A DNA stretch of 64,000 bases, taken from Sulfitobacter aestuariivivens. Its GTDB lineage: Bacteria; Pseudomonadota; Alphaproteobacteria; Rhodobacterales; Rhodobacteraceae. The translations under genes were made by a program, and so were the position numbers. Location: positions 1,426,001 to 1,490,000 of the forward strand of contig NZ_JACTAG010000002.1 of NCBI RefSeq assembly GCF_014763045.1, written 5' to 3'. This document shows, piece after piece, positions 1 through 8,518 of the stretch. The notes below the pieces were generated by a model. It was not told the DNA's origin. It saw only the letters and a list, made by a program, of their open reading frames with translations, and searched no databases. Every line of letters starts with the position of its first letter. Within the stretch, counting starts at the first letter, position 1.

Positions 1-846
1 CTCGGCGTCTTGCAAGGCATCGGCAGCACACCTGATCCAACCGCTCTGCTGCATCCCGATGGCCCGACCGGCACTGCACGGGCGGGCATGTTGCTGGCGG
101 AACTGACCCCTGCACTGGACCGCCGCGCGGACGCACTGCGCCGCGATCTGCAAGAGGTCCAGACGCTGCGCGCCTTGCAGGTGGATGCGGCTGAGCGGTT
201 GCAAAAGGGCCTGACCGAGGTGCAATCGGCGCGCACAGCCCTCAATCAGGCGATGGCCAACCGCACGGATCTGCCCCGGCGCTTTACCGCGGACCCGGTT
301 CGCACCGGCATCCTGATTGCCTCGACCGAAACGCTGGACGGTTTTGCCAGCGGGCTGGCGGAAATTGCGGTGGATCAGATCTCGACCACACCGGAAAGCA
401 TGGAGGCGCAGATCGGCGATTTGCCCCTACCGGCACAAGGCCTGATTCTGCGTCGTGCGGGCGAGGCGGACGCCGCGGGCATCAAACGCCCCGGTATCAT
501 TCTGGCGACTCGCCCGCGCGCCATTGTGACGACACCCGCCGCGGCCACGATCCGGTACGCTGGCCCGTTGCTGGATTTCGGCAATGTCATGATGCTGGAA
601 CCACGCGCCAACAGCCTGATTGTGCTCGCAGGTCTGGATGTGGTCTATGGCGAGGCCGGACAGGTCATCGCCCGTGGGACACCCGTGGGAATGATGGGCG
701 GTCCGCAGGCAGAAAACAGCGAAGGCATTTCACCCTCCCGTGAGGGGGCTGGCACAGAACGCTCAGAAACGCTCTATATAGAGATAAGACAGGACAATAT
801 CCCACAGGATCCGGCAGACTGGTTCCGCACCGATAAGGATGGATAG
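1..846 (+). CDS. envC: EnvC-like murein hydrolase activator, 3' part
   Basis: This is the C-terminal part of a LytM/M23-type protein. The reading frame is open to the first base, so the gene starts outside the window. Residues 30-90 are charged and Leu-rich, consistent with the coiled coil of EnvC proteins, which activate periplasmic amidases at the division septum. The final 100 residues follow the LytM beta-sheet fold (GPLLDFGNVMMLEP, then VLAGLDVVYGEAGQVIARG), but the histidines that bind zinc in active M23 peptidases are absent. That is expected of a non-catalytic EnvC-type activator. The gene lies 3 bp upstream of ctpA on the same strand, an arrangement common in proteobacteria, and the two probably form an operon. 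The family is fairly clear; the amidase partner is unknown. Confidence 0.8.
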   Translation, partial: LGVLQGIGSTPDPTALLHPDGPTGTARAGMLLAELTPALDRRADALRRDLQEVQTLRALQVDAAERLQKGLTEVQSARTALNQAMANRTDLPRRFTADPVRTGILIASTETLDGFASGLAEIAVDQISTTPESMEAQIGDLPLPAQGLILRRAGEADAAGIKRPGIILATRPRAIVTTPAAATIRYAGPLLDFGNVMMLEPRANSLIVLAGLDVVYGEAGQVIARGTPVGMMGGPQAENSEGISPSREGAGTERSETLYIEIRQDNIPQDPADWFRTDKDG

Positions 847-849
847 AAG

Positions 850-2184
850 ATGAAGAAGTTTGTGATGGCGGCACTGGGCGGCACGATCGCCGGTGTCGTG
901 GCAACGACGCAGATCGCCGCCCCCGTGCTGGCGCAGGAGCGCGTGAAGAATGTGAATGTCTATGAACAGCTTGACCTGTTCGGTGACATCTTCGAACGCA
1001 TCCGCGCGCAATACGTGGAAGAGGTGGAAACGGACGAGTTGATCGAGGCGGCCATCAACGGCATGCTGACCTCGCTTGATCCGCATTCGAGCTATCTGTC
1101 GCCCAAGGACGCCGCCAAGATGCGCGAACAAACCCGTGGCGAATTCGGCGGGCTGGGCATCGAAGTCACCCAGGAAGAGGGCTTTGTCAAAGTCGTCTCG
1201 CCCATCGACGGCACACCTGCCGATGAGGCGGGCATGGAAGCGGGTGATTTTATCACCCACGTCGACGGCGAAAGCCTGCTGGGTCTGACACTGGATGACG
1301 CGGTCGAGATGATGCGCGGGCCGGTTGGCTCCGAAATTGTTATCACCGTGGTCCGCGAAGGAGAGCCCGAACCGTTCGATGTCTCGATCATCCGCGACAC
1401 GATTGAATTGACCGTGGTGCGGTCGCGCACCGAAGGCGATACGGTGGTGCTGCGCCTGTCCACCTTCAACGAACAGACCTATCCAAAGATGGCAGAGGCC
1501 ATCAAGGAACAGGTCGCCGAAGCAGGCGGCATGGACAAGGTCAACGGCTTTGTCGTCGATATGCGCAACAACCCCGGCGGGCTGCTCAACCAGGCCATCG
1601 CGGTCTCGGATGCCTTCCTCGAAAAGGGCGAGATCGTCAGCACCCGCGGGCGCAACCCGGCTGACGGGGACCGCGTCAACGCGACACCTGGCGATCTGAC
1701 CGAAGGAAAACCCATCGTGGTGCTGATCAACGGTGGGTCCGCCTCTGCCTCAGAGATTGTCGCGGGGGCCTTGCAGGACCACCGCCGCGCCATCGTCGTC
1801 GGCACCAAGAGCTTTGGCAAAGGCTCTGTCCAGACGGTGATGCCCCTGCGCGGCGATGGCGCGATGCGCCTGACCACGGCGCGCTACTACACCCCGTCGG
1901 GCCGGTCTATCCAGGCGCTCGGCGTTTCGCCCGACATCGTCGTCGCCCAGCCGCCTGCCAAACCGGAAACCGAAGAGGATGAACTGAACGCGCGCCCCCT
2001 GCGGTCAGAAGCCGACCTGCGCGGCAGCCTTGGCAATGACAGCCTGAGCGAGGATCAGATCGAACAGATCATGCAGGATCGCGAAAAAGCTGAAAAAGCA
2101 GCGCAGCTGCGCGAAGAGGATTATCAGCTGGCCTATGCCATCGACATCCTCAAGGGCCTGTCTGCACTGGGGCCCGAAGACTGA
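850..2184 (+). CDS. ctpA: Carboxy-terminal processing protease (S41A family)
   Basis: A 444-residue periplasmic serine protease that trims or degrades proteins from their C-terminus. The N-terminus is a signal peptide ending at VLAQE (about residue 29). A PDZ domain spans about residues 100-180 (GLGIEV, then VSPIDGTPADEAGMEAGD). The S41 core carries the Ser/Lys dyad: Ser in GGSASASE (about 297-301) and Lys324 in SFGKGSVQT. Length is normal for the family. The start follows the upstream stop closely. EnvC and CtpA neighbours both point to cell-wall remodelling. A strong intrinsic terminator follows. The C-terminal acidic and basic tail (380-444) is typical of alphaproteobacterial members. Confidence 0.95.
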   Translation: MKKFVMAALGGTIAGVVATTQIAAPVLAQERVKNVNVYEQLDLFGDIFERIRAQYVEEVETDELIEAAINGMLTSLDPHSSYLSPKDAAKMREQTRGEFGGLGIEVTQEEGFVKVVSPIDGTPADEAGMEAGDFITHVDGESLLGLTLDDAVEMMRGPVGSEIVITVVREGEPEPFDVSIIRDTIELTVVRSRTEGDTVVLRLSTFNEQTYPKMAEAIKEQVAEAGGMDKVNGFVVDMRNNPGGLLNQAIAVSDAFLEKGEIVSTRGRNPADGDRVNATPGDLTEGKPIVVLINGGSASASEIVAGALQDHRRAIVVGTKSFGKGSVQTVMPLRGDGAMRLTTARYYTPSGRSIQALGVSPDIVVAQPPAKPETEEDELNARPLRSEADLRGSLGNDSLSEDQIEQIMQDREKAEKAAQLREEDYQLAYAIDILKGLSALGPED

Positions 2185-2203
2185 AGGCGCCCTGATCCGA
2201 CGT

Positions 2204-2235
2204 AAAAAGGCCCGCGCAATGTCGCGGGCCTTTTT
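2204..2235 (+). terminator. Intrinsic terminator after ctpA
   Basis: A perfect 13-bp stem pairs 2204-2216 with 2223-2235 around a 6-nt loop. The A5 at the start and T5 at the end make it a bidirectional candidate. It is 20 bp past the ctpA stop. Confidence 0.92.
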
Positions 2236-2349
2236 CCTTGAGGCGCGCGTGAACTGATCCGATAGGCGCTCCCAGCCCCAAATCAAGCGTCATTGACAGC
2301 AGGTAGGGAAATCAAAGCCAGGCGCGGCACACCGGCCCGCGCGGCTTTG

Positions 2350-3735
2350 CTATCCCATTTTCTGCCACTCACCACCGCCCTTCACACCTGTCAGGGCGCG
2401 GTCCTTTACCAGCAGTCGGCCGCGCGACAAGACGGCGGTGGGCAATCCCTTCACGGATGTCCCCGCGAAAGGGTTGTAGCCCACATTGTCCTTGAGATCA
2501 TTTGCCCCGTAGGTATGGCGCAACTCCGGGTCCCAGATCGCAATGTCGGCATCAAACCCCTCGGCGATCGCGCCCTTGTTTGCCAGACCGAAATGCCGCG
2601 CCGGCGCCGTCGCCGTGAGCTGCACAAAGGCTTCAAGCCCGCCGCGATTCTTGCTGACCATCGCATCGAACATCAGCGGCAGGCGGGTCTCCAGACCCGG
2701 CATGCCGTTGGCAATCTTGTTGAACGGCGCGTCTTTGCCGTGCGCAAATTTACCGCTCTCGTCCATCCGGTAGGGTGCGTGATCCGAGGTGACGCAACTA
2801 ATCGTGCCATCTGCAAGTGCCTCCCAAAGGGCATCTTGATCGTCGGCAGTCCGCTGCGGGGGCGAGCACATGAACCGCGCAGGGTTCTCCTGTTCAAGAA
2901 TATCCACCGTCATGAACAGGTAATGGGGACAGGTTTCCGCCGACACCTGCACACCCCCGGCCTGCGCCTTGCGGATGATATCGGCCCCCTCCCGCGTCGA
3001 GACATGAAAGATCATGATCCGCGTATCGACAAAAGCGGCAAAGCGGCACATCCGGTCGATGGCTTCAATCTCGGCCTCCCGGGGATGGGACAGCGCATGG
3101 TACTTCGGTTCTGTTTGCCCTGCGGCCAGCAGTTTTTCGGTCATGTTGCGGATCAGACCGTCGTTTTCGGCGTGAAAGCACACCAGCGCACCGTCGCGTT
3201 TGGCCACATCCAGCAGATCAAGGATCGATTTGTCGTCCTGACGCACCTTGTCATAAGTCGTGAAAATCTTGATGGACCGATGGCCCTGCGCGATCATGGC
3301 GGGAATGTCGTCGGTCAGATTGCCGCCGCCCGTGTCGGCCACGATCATGTGAAATGCATGGTCGATCATGGCGCCGTGGCCCGCCAGAGCGGCATAATCG
3401 TCCACGACCTTGCGAATGCGCTGCCCGGGATGCTGCGCGGCGAACGAGATCACCGTGGTGGTGCCCCCGAAAGCGGCGGACCGTGTCGCGGTCTCGAAGG
3501 TGTCCGCGTTCATCAGCCCCGCACCTGAGATCTGTTCGATATGACAATGGCTGTCGACGCCACCGGGCAAAACCAGCAGGCCGGTCGCATCGATGTCCCT
3601 GCTGGCCTCAAGGTCAGACGCGGGTGCGACGCGTGCGATCTTGCCGTCCTTGATCGCGACATCCGCCTGTAACGTGCCAGACGGCGTCACGGTGGTGCCG
3701 TTCCGGATTATCGTGTCCATCATCGCATTTGTCAT
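2350..3735 (-). CDS. D-hydantoinase / dihydropyrimidinase family amidohydrolase
   Basis: A 461-residue cyclic amidohydrolase that opens hydantoin or dihydropyrimidine rings to N-carbamoyl products. Metal-binding motifs are intact: His63/His65 in DSHCHIE, the carboxylated lysine at about Lys156 in SIKIFTTY, and the following histidine in CFHAENDG (about 188). Late motifs include SAETCPHYL and SDHAPY. Length matches bacterial hydantoinases (455-485). It is divergent from the gntR-type gene and faces away from the large transport and catabolic operon at 4581-15768. A hydantoin-type racemase in that operon supports a shared pathway. No N-carbamoylase is present in the window, so the true substrate is open: hydantoins, dihydropyrimidines or other cyclic imides. 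Confidence 0.9.
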   Translation of the reverse strand: MTNAMMDTIIRNGTTVTPSGTLQADVAIKDGKIARVAPASDLEASRDIDATGLLVLPGGVDSHCHIEQISGAGLMNADTFETATRSAAFGGTTTVISFAAQHPGQRIRKVVDDYAALAGHGAMIDHAFHMIVADTGGGNLTDDIPAMIAQGHRSIKIFTTYDKVRQDDKSILDLLDVAKRDGALVCFHAENDGLIRNMTEKLLAAGQTEPKYHALSHPREAEIEAIDRMCRFAAFVDTRIMIFHVSTREGADIIRKAQAGGVQVSAETCPHYLFMTVDILEQENPARFMCSPPQRTADDQDALWEALADGTISCVTSDHAPYRMDESGKFAHGKDAPFNKIANGMPGLETRLPLMFDAMVSKNRGGLEAFVQLTATAPARHFGLANKGAIAEGFDADIAIWDPELRHTYGANDLKDNVGYNPFAGTSVKGLPTAVLSRGRLLVKDRALTGVKGGGEWQKMG

Positions 3736-3774
3736 ACCGACCCCAAAGCTGTATTTTGATTATTGAAATACCGA

Positions 3775-3790
3775 GTGTATACCATTTGCA
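3775..3790. promoter_or_regulatory. Putative GntR-family operator, copy 1
   Basis: The sequence GTGTATACCATTTGCA lies between the divergent hydantoinase and gntR-type genes. A second copy with one mismatch lies at 4538-4553. The GTATAC core is palindromic and resembles sites used by FCD-type GntR regulators. Assignment to the adjacent regulator is inferred. Confidence 0.6.
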
Positions 3791-3830
3791 ATCTGTTTGT
3801 GGCGATGCTGCGCAGTCGAAAAGGAAGAAG

Positions 3831-4478
3831 ATGGACGAGGCAGCGCAAACACTGGGGAACTCGGCGTTCAAACGCATGAAGGCGATGATTCTCGACGGCA
3901 CCCTCGAACCCGGCACATTGCTGCGCGAAAAAAAGTTTGCGGACAGGCTGGGTGTATCCCGAACCCCTGTCAGAGAGGCGATCGGCCAGCTGATCAGCGA
4001 AGGGCTCGCGACCCGATCCGAAGGCGGCGCGCCGGTCGTCAGCCGCGTATCGCTCAGCGACATCATGGAAATCCTGCACGTCCGCAGCCTGCTGGAATGC
4101 GAAGCGGCTAAAAAAGCGGCACTTTCCGGCAAGTCTATGGAGTTGCTGCTGGAATACCGTGCCCAGATCGTGGGGTTTCTGGAAGGGCCCCGCCCCGAAG
4201 CAGAGGTTCACTCTGCACTCGATTCGCATCTTCATCTCGAGATCGCCAGACTGGCCGGATCAAAGCTACTTATCGAGATAATTGATGGGCTTAAGGTCAA
4301 GACGCGGATGTTTGACCAGGGCTCAATTCCCGACCGGTTCATCCCGGGATGCCATGAACATCTGGTCCTTATTGACGCCATTGTCGCGCAATCTGCAGAT
4401 GACGCGGCAGCGGCGATGAAGACGCATTTGCTAAACGTCCGCAAAGCGATCATTTCGCACATTCATCACCCGTTTTAG
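3831..4478 (+). CDS. GntR-family transcriptional regulator with FCD ligand domain
   Basis: A 215-residue FadR/VanR-subgroup regulator. Residues 8-70 form the winged helix (FKRMKAMILDGTLEPGTLL, LGVSRTPVREAIGQL). The rest is an all-helical FCD domain with metal and ligand residues such as the Asp and His in DSHLHLEIA and the His in CHEHLVLIDAI. The frame is open further upstream, but I chose the ATG at 3831 because AAGGAAG lies just before it and the homologous domain begins there. It sits between the hydantoinase and the catabolic operon, each preceded by the same 16-bp motif. It is therefore the likely local regulator, probably a repressor released by a pathway intermediate. Confidence 0.88.
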   Translation: MDEAAQTLGNSAFKRMKAMILDGTLEPGTLLREKKFADRLGVSRTPVREAIGQLISEGLATRSEGGAPVVSRVSLSDIMEILHVRSLLECEAAKKAALSGKSMELLLEYRAQIVGFLEGPRPEAEVHSALDSHLHLEIARLAGSKLLIEIIDGLKVKTRMFDQGSIPDRFIPGCHEHLVLIDAIVAQSADDAAAAMKTHLLNVRKAIISHIHHPF

Positions 4479-4537
4479 CCCTTAACCGGCCCATTGACGC
4501 GACGACTTGCAATGTCTCAGTTGACTTGGCATGCAGC

Positions 4538-4553
4538 GTGTATACCATCTGCA
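4538..4553. promoter_or_regulatory. Putative GntR-family operator, copy 2
   Basis: GTGTATACCATCTGCA lies 28 bp upstream of the VOC-gene start, the first gene of the catabolic operon. It matches the site at 3775-3790 at 15 of 16 positions. Binding by the adjacent FCD regulator is inferred. Confidence 0.6.
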
Positions 4554-4580
4554 TACCACTTTACCGAGACGAGAGAATTT

Positions 4581-4982
4581 ATGTCAGTAACGGCTGCCCA
4601 GCGACCAGACGACGGGATCGTTCTTGCAATCACCTTTCAGTATTACCGCGATCTGCCCCGTGCGATGACGTTCTACGAAGATATCTTGGGCCTGACGCTG
4701 GCCATCGATCAGGGGTGGTCCAAGATTTATCGCATCGACGGTCAGGCGCATGTCGGCCTTGTCGATGAGGCACGCGGCATGAAGAAGTGGCGCGCGGAAA
4801 AGACCGTGCAGCTGTGTCTGCGGGTGCCTGATGTTGACGCATGGTACGCATGGGCGCAGGCGAACGACGTGCCGGGACTAAGCGACATGTTCGACAGCGC
4901 AGAACTTGGGATCCGCGCCTTCGTTATGGACGATCCCGAAGGATATCAGATCGAAGTGCAGACCGCGAAGCCGGGGCACTGA
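4581..4982 (+). CDS. VOC / glyoxalase-fold protein
   Basis: A 133-residue single-domain vicinal-oxygen-chelate protein (YYRDLPRAMTFYEDILGL at the N-terminus, FVMDDPEGYQIEVQ at the C-terminus). VOC proteins include glyoxalases, ring-cleaving dioxygenases and epimerases, and the sequence does not settle which this is. I chose the ATG at 4581 over an upstream in-frame ATG because a GAGA-type ribosome site precedes it and the longer form would begin inside the operator region. It is the first gene of the operon, followed 66 bp later by the solute-binding protein, so a role in the same catabolic route is likely. Confidence 0.82.
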   Translation: MSVTAAQRPDDGIVLAITFQYYRDLPRAMTFYEDILGLTLAIDQGWSKIYRIDGQAHVGLVDEARGMKKWRAEKTVQLCLRVPDVDAWYAWAQANDVPGLSDMFDSAELGIRAFVMDDPEGYQIEVQTAKPGH

Positions 4983-5048
4983 TCCCCATCACCAACTGCC
5001 GCGGTCGGGCAACGTCCGGGCATCATCACAACAGCAAGGGAGTTTGCA

Positions 5049-6602
5049 ATGAAATATCTATCTCAATCAGCGCTGCGCGCCGGGGCAATCGGGGTGGCGA
5101 TCATGGCCGCCACGACCGCCACAGCGCAGGACAAGTCCGTCACTATCGGGCTGACGTCGGATCCCAGCCACCTCTACCCGCTGGCCGGCGAAGAGCTGTC
5201 CTCGAACATCATGTATTACCACCTGTATGACCCTCTGGTGAAACGCAGTGCTGACCTGTCTTTCGGTCCCGGCCTTGCCGAAAGCTGGGAAAACATCGAC
5301 GACGTGACGTGGCGTTTCAAACTGCGCGAGGGTGTCACGTTCCATAATGGCAACGCCTTCACCGCCGAAGACGTGGTGTTCACTGTCAACAAGGCCCGCG
5401 AGTCGATCCGCCCCGATCTGGTTGCGAATATCGCTGAAATCACGGCCATTGACGCGACAACGATCGAAATCAAGACACCGCAACCCTATGCGGTTCTGCC
5501 CAACGATCTGGCCGAATTGCTTATCCTGGATGAAGAATACACAACCGAAACCGGCGATGCGCAGATGGACCTCAAGCCAATGGGCACCGGTCCTTACAAG
5601 CTGGTAGAATGGATCAAGGAAGAGAAACTGACGCTTGCGGCCTTTGATGACTATTGGGCCGGTGCGCCGGTGATCAAAGAGGTCACCTTCCGCCCGATCA
5701 CCAACCCTGCGACACGCACCGCCGCGCTGCTCACCGGTGAGGTGGACGTGATCCAGGATCTTGCCGTGCGCGACGTGGAACGCGTCAAGCAAGAGGGTGA
5801 TTTCAACGTTCTGACCCGGCCTAGCCTGTTGAACGTGGTTCTGGCGATGGACATGCGGCCACAATCCCCCACCATCGAGGGCGACAACCCGATGACGGAT
5901 GTCCGCGTGCGTCAGGCAATTGCCCACGCCATCGACGTTGATGCGATCAACAAGATCGTCATGAACGGTCTGGCCACGCCCAGCGATCAGTATGTGCCGT
6001 CCTCGCACATCGGGTATGTAGACGGGATGAACTTCCGCGAGATGTATCCGCTCGACATTGAAAAGGCGAAATCGCTGCTGGCTGAGGCAGGACACCCCGA
6101 CGGGTTCACCATGACGCTGGATGCCACCAACAACCGCTACGTAAACGATGCTCAGATTGCGCAGGCGCTTGCATCCATGCTTGCCAAGATCGGTGTCACG
6201 CTTGAGCTGAACATCATGCCCAAGTCAAACTTCTGGGGCTACATCCGCGTGCCCACTGACAATTCCAGCTTCATCATGAGCGGCTGGGACGTGCCGGCCG
6301 GTGATGCAGGATCCATGTACGGCGCGTTGTTCTACACCCGCGACAAGAAAGAGGGGTACGGTCAGGTCAACCGCGGCTCCTACTCCAACGCAGAAATGGA
6401 TGCTTTGGTAGACAAGGCCGACGCCACGCCCAGCATCGAAGAGCGTGACCAGTATCTGCAGGAAGCCACCAAGATCCTGATGGCGGAAGTGCCGATGATC
6501 CCTGTCCATTACGAGCAGGATATCTATGCCGCGCGCAAAGGCGTCACGCTTGAGCCACGGGTGGACAAGTTCATCTGGGCCTATGACATGGATGTCGACT
6601 AA
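5049..6602 (+). CDS. ABC transporter substrate-binding protein, family 5 (peptide/opine/nickel type)
   Basis: A 517-residue periplasmic binding protein. The signal peptide ends at about ATTATAQD (residue 28). Family-5 hallmarks are TWRFKLREGVTFHNGNAFTAEDVVF, the LKPMGTGPYKLVEW segment and DVRVRQAIAHAIDVDAI. Such proteins deliver oligopeptides, amino-acid derivatives or opines to Dpp/Opp permeases, here encoded immediately downstream. A stem-loop separates it from the permease genes, a common way to keep binding-protein mRNA in excess. The cluster content suggests a nitrogenous amide or hydantoin-related ligand rather than peptides, but that is inference. Confidence 0.92.
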   Translation: MKYLSQSALRAGAIGVAIMAATTATAQDKSVTIGLTSDPSHLYPLAGEELSSNIMYYHLYDPLVKRSADLSFGPGLAESWENIDDVTWRFKLREGVTFHNGNAFTAEDVVFTVNKARESIRPDLVANIAEITAIDATTIEIKTPQPYAVLPNDLAELLILDEEYTTETGDAQMDLKPMGTGPYKLVEWIKEEKLTLAAFDDYWAGAPVIKEVTFRPITNPATRTAALLTGEVDVIQDLAVRDVERVKQEGDFNVLTRPSLLNVVLAMDMRPQSPTIEGDNPMTDVRVRQAIAHAIDVDAINKIVMNGLATPSDQYVPSSHIGYVDGMNFREMYPLDIEKAKSLLAEAGHPDGFTMTLDATNNRYVNDAQIAQALASMLAKIGVTLELNIMPKSNFWGYIRVPTDNSSFIMSGWDVPAGDAGSMYGALFYTRDKKEGYGQVNRGSYSNAEMDALVDKADATPSIEERDQYLQEATKILMAEVPMIPVHYEQDIYAARKGVTLEPRVDKFIWAYDMDVD

Positions 6603-6609
6603 ATTCTGC

Positions 6610-6637
6610 GGCCCCGGCGGCACATGCTGCCGGGGCC
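6610..6637 (+). terminator. Intercistronic stem-loop after binding-protein gene
   Basis: GGCCCCGGC (6610-6618) pairs perfectly with GCCGGGGCC (6629-6637). There is no long T-tract, so it is probably an mRNA-stabilising or partially attenuating hairpin rather than a full terminator. Confidence 0.6.
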
Positions 6638-6669
6638 TTCCTGACGCCATGAAAGACTGATCCCGCGCA

Positions 6670-7635
6670 ATGTTCGGCTATCTGATTAAACGCCTGATCC
6701 AGATGTTGCTGGTGCTCTGGGTCGTCTCGGTCATCGTTTTCCTGATGATGAGCTTTACCGGCGATCCGGTGTTCATGGTCGTGCCAATTGATGCGACAGA
6801 TGCAGAGATTGCACAGGCGCGCAGGCTGCTTGGCCTCGATCAATCGCTGTTGGTGCAATACTGGAAATTTCTGACCAGCCTGTTGCAGGGCGATTTTGGC
6901 CGCTCCTACGTGTTTCGCCAGCCTGCGATGACGCTGATCCTGGAACGCATGCCTGCAACAGTCGAAATGGTGCTTGTGGCAATGGCGCTGGCGGTTGTGG
7001 TTGCCATTCCGCTGGGGGTCTATGCCGGGGCCAATCCCAACAGCCGCCTGAGCCGTATCATCATGGCCAGTTCGCTGCTGGGCATTTCCCTGCCGGGCTT
7101 TTGGGTCGGCATGGTGCTGATCTACCTCTTCGCCGTACACTGGGGCGTTTTCCCCTCATCGGGCAGAGGCGACACAGCTGAAATATTCGGTCTCCGGGTC
7201 AGCCTTCTGACACGCGACGGGTGGCACCACATTGCCTTGCCCGCGATCACCCTGTCGCTTGGGACAATGGCGATCCTGCTGCGCATGACCCGCGCCGGGA
7301 TGATGGAAGTCAGCCGCCAGGACTACATGAAATTTGCCCGCGCAAAAGGGGCAACGCGCAGGGACGTCTTGTATAAACACGGGCTCAAGAACGCGCTGAT
7401 CCCGGTTGTCACGATCTTTGGCCTGCAGCTGGGCGATCTCATCGCCTTTGCCACGATCACTGAAACGATTTTTTCCTGGCCCGGCATGGGCAAGCTGCTG
7501 ATCGACAGCATCTACCGGGCAGACCGCCCCGTGATCGTCGTGTACCTCATGCTGGTGGCGCTGATCTTTGTGGTGATCAATTTCCTCGTCGACATCGTCT
7601 ATACGCTGATCGACCCGCGCATCACGCTGAAATGA
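6670..7635 (+). CDS. DppB-type ABC transporter permease
   Basis: A 321-residue inner-membrane permease of the dipeptide/oligopeptide/nickel class. It begins MFGYLIKRLIQMLLVLWVVS, the usual first membrane helix of DppB proteins. It has about six membrane segments and the EAA-like loop ARAKGATRRDVLYKHGLKNALIP that contacts the ATPases. It forms the channel with the 7646-8518 product. It is in the same operon as binding protein, second permease and two ATPases, with short spacings. Confidence 0.94.
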   Translation: MFGYLIKRLIQMLLVLWVVSVIVFLMMSFTGDPVFMVVPIDATDAEIAQARRLLGLDQSLLVQYWKFLTSLLQGDFGRSYVFRQPAMTLILERMPATVEMVLVAMALAVVVAIPLGVYAGANPNSRLSRIIMASSLLGISLPGFWVGMVLIYLFAVHWGVFPSSGRGDTAEIFGLRVSLLTRDGWHHIALPAITLSLGTMAILLRMTRAGMMEVSRQDYMKFARAKGATRRDVLYKHGLKNALIPVVTIFGLQLGDLIAFATITETIFSWPGMGKLLIDSIYRADRPVIVVYLMLVALIFVVINFLVDIVYTLIDPRITLK

Positions 7636-7645
7636 CGGGGCTGGC

Positions 7646-8518
7646 ATGACAACGTTTCTCAACAGTGAGTTCTTTCACAACTATACCCGCAGCAGTTCGG
7701 CCATCATCGGCAGCACGCTGATGGCCCTGTTCGCCTTTGCCGTCATCGCCGGCCCGTTTCTTGTGGCCCAGAACCCGTACGACATTGCCTCGCTTGACCT
7801 GATGGACAGCTACAAGCCGCCTGTGTGGCTCGACGGGGGCGATCCGCGGTTTTGGCTGGGAACGGACGGGCAGGGCAGGGATGTCTGGGCATCAATCCTC
7901 TATGGCGCACGCATATCTGTCTTCATCGGATTGGTTGCGATGATCGCGTCCTGCGTGATCGGGACATTGCTGGGTCTCATCGCGGGCTTCTACGGGGGCA
8001 TCGTGGACAGCGTCATCATGCGGATCGCCGATGTTCAGCTGTCGTTCCCGTCGATCCTGATTGCCCTTTTCCTGATGTCTGCGGTGGGCACGGGCGTGGA
8101 CAAGGTGCTGATCGCTCTGACAGCGGTGGGTTGGGTGGTCTACGCCCGAACCGTACGCGGCTCGACCCTGTCAGAGATCGAAAAGGAATATGTTCAGGCC
8201 GCCCGGGTCGCGGGCCTGCCAAACCACAAGATCATCCGCAAGCATGTGTTGCCCAACGTGCTGACCCCGCTCATCGTCATCGCAACCATTCAGGTCGGAA
8301 CCTTCGTGCTGATCGAAGCTTCGCTCAGCTTTCTGGGCGTCGGCGTGCCGATCACGCAGCCCTCTCTGGGCCTGCTGATCAAGAACGGCTTTGATGTGCT
8401 TTTCAGCGGCCTGTGGTGGACATCCGTGTTCCCCGGTGTGGCGATCATGATGCTGGTTTTCGGCATCAATCTTTTCGGCGACTTTCTGCGCGATGAACTG
8501 AACCCGAGGCTGAAATGA
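7646..8518 (+). CDS. DppC-type ABC transporter permease
   Basis: A 290-residue partner permease of the Dpp type. It has an N-terminal membrane helix, then the conserved WLGTDGQGRDVWASILYGARISVFIG region, and the coupling loop QAARVAGLPNHKIIRKHVLPNVL. About six transmembrane segments are visible. Its last codon overlaps the start of the ATPase gene in an ATGA-type junction, so translation is coupled. Confidence 0.94.
   Translation: MTTFLNSEFFHNYTRSSSAIIGSTLMALFAFAVIAGPFLVAQNPYDIASLDLMDSYKPPVWLDGGDPRFWLGTDGQGRDVWASILYGARISVFIGLVAMIASCVIGTLLGLIAGFYGGIVDSVIMRIADVQLSFPSILIALFLMSAVGTGVDKVLIALTAVGWVVYARTVRGSTLSEIEKEYVQAARVAGLPNHKIIRKHVLPNVLTPLIVIATIQVGTFVLIEASLSFLGVGVPITQPSLGLLIKNGFDVLFSGLWWTSVFPGVAIMMLVFGINLFGDFLRDELNPRLK

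Noticed and set aside
2293-3528. A 411-codon open frame antisense to the hydantoinase
   Set aside because: The opposite strand carries all hydantoinase motifs. The antisense product has no recognisable domain or ribosome site.
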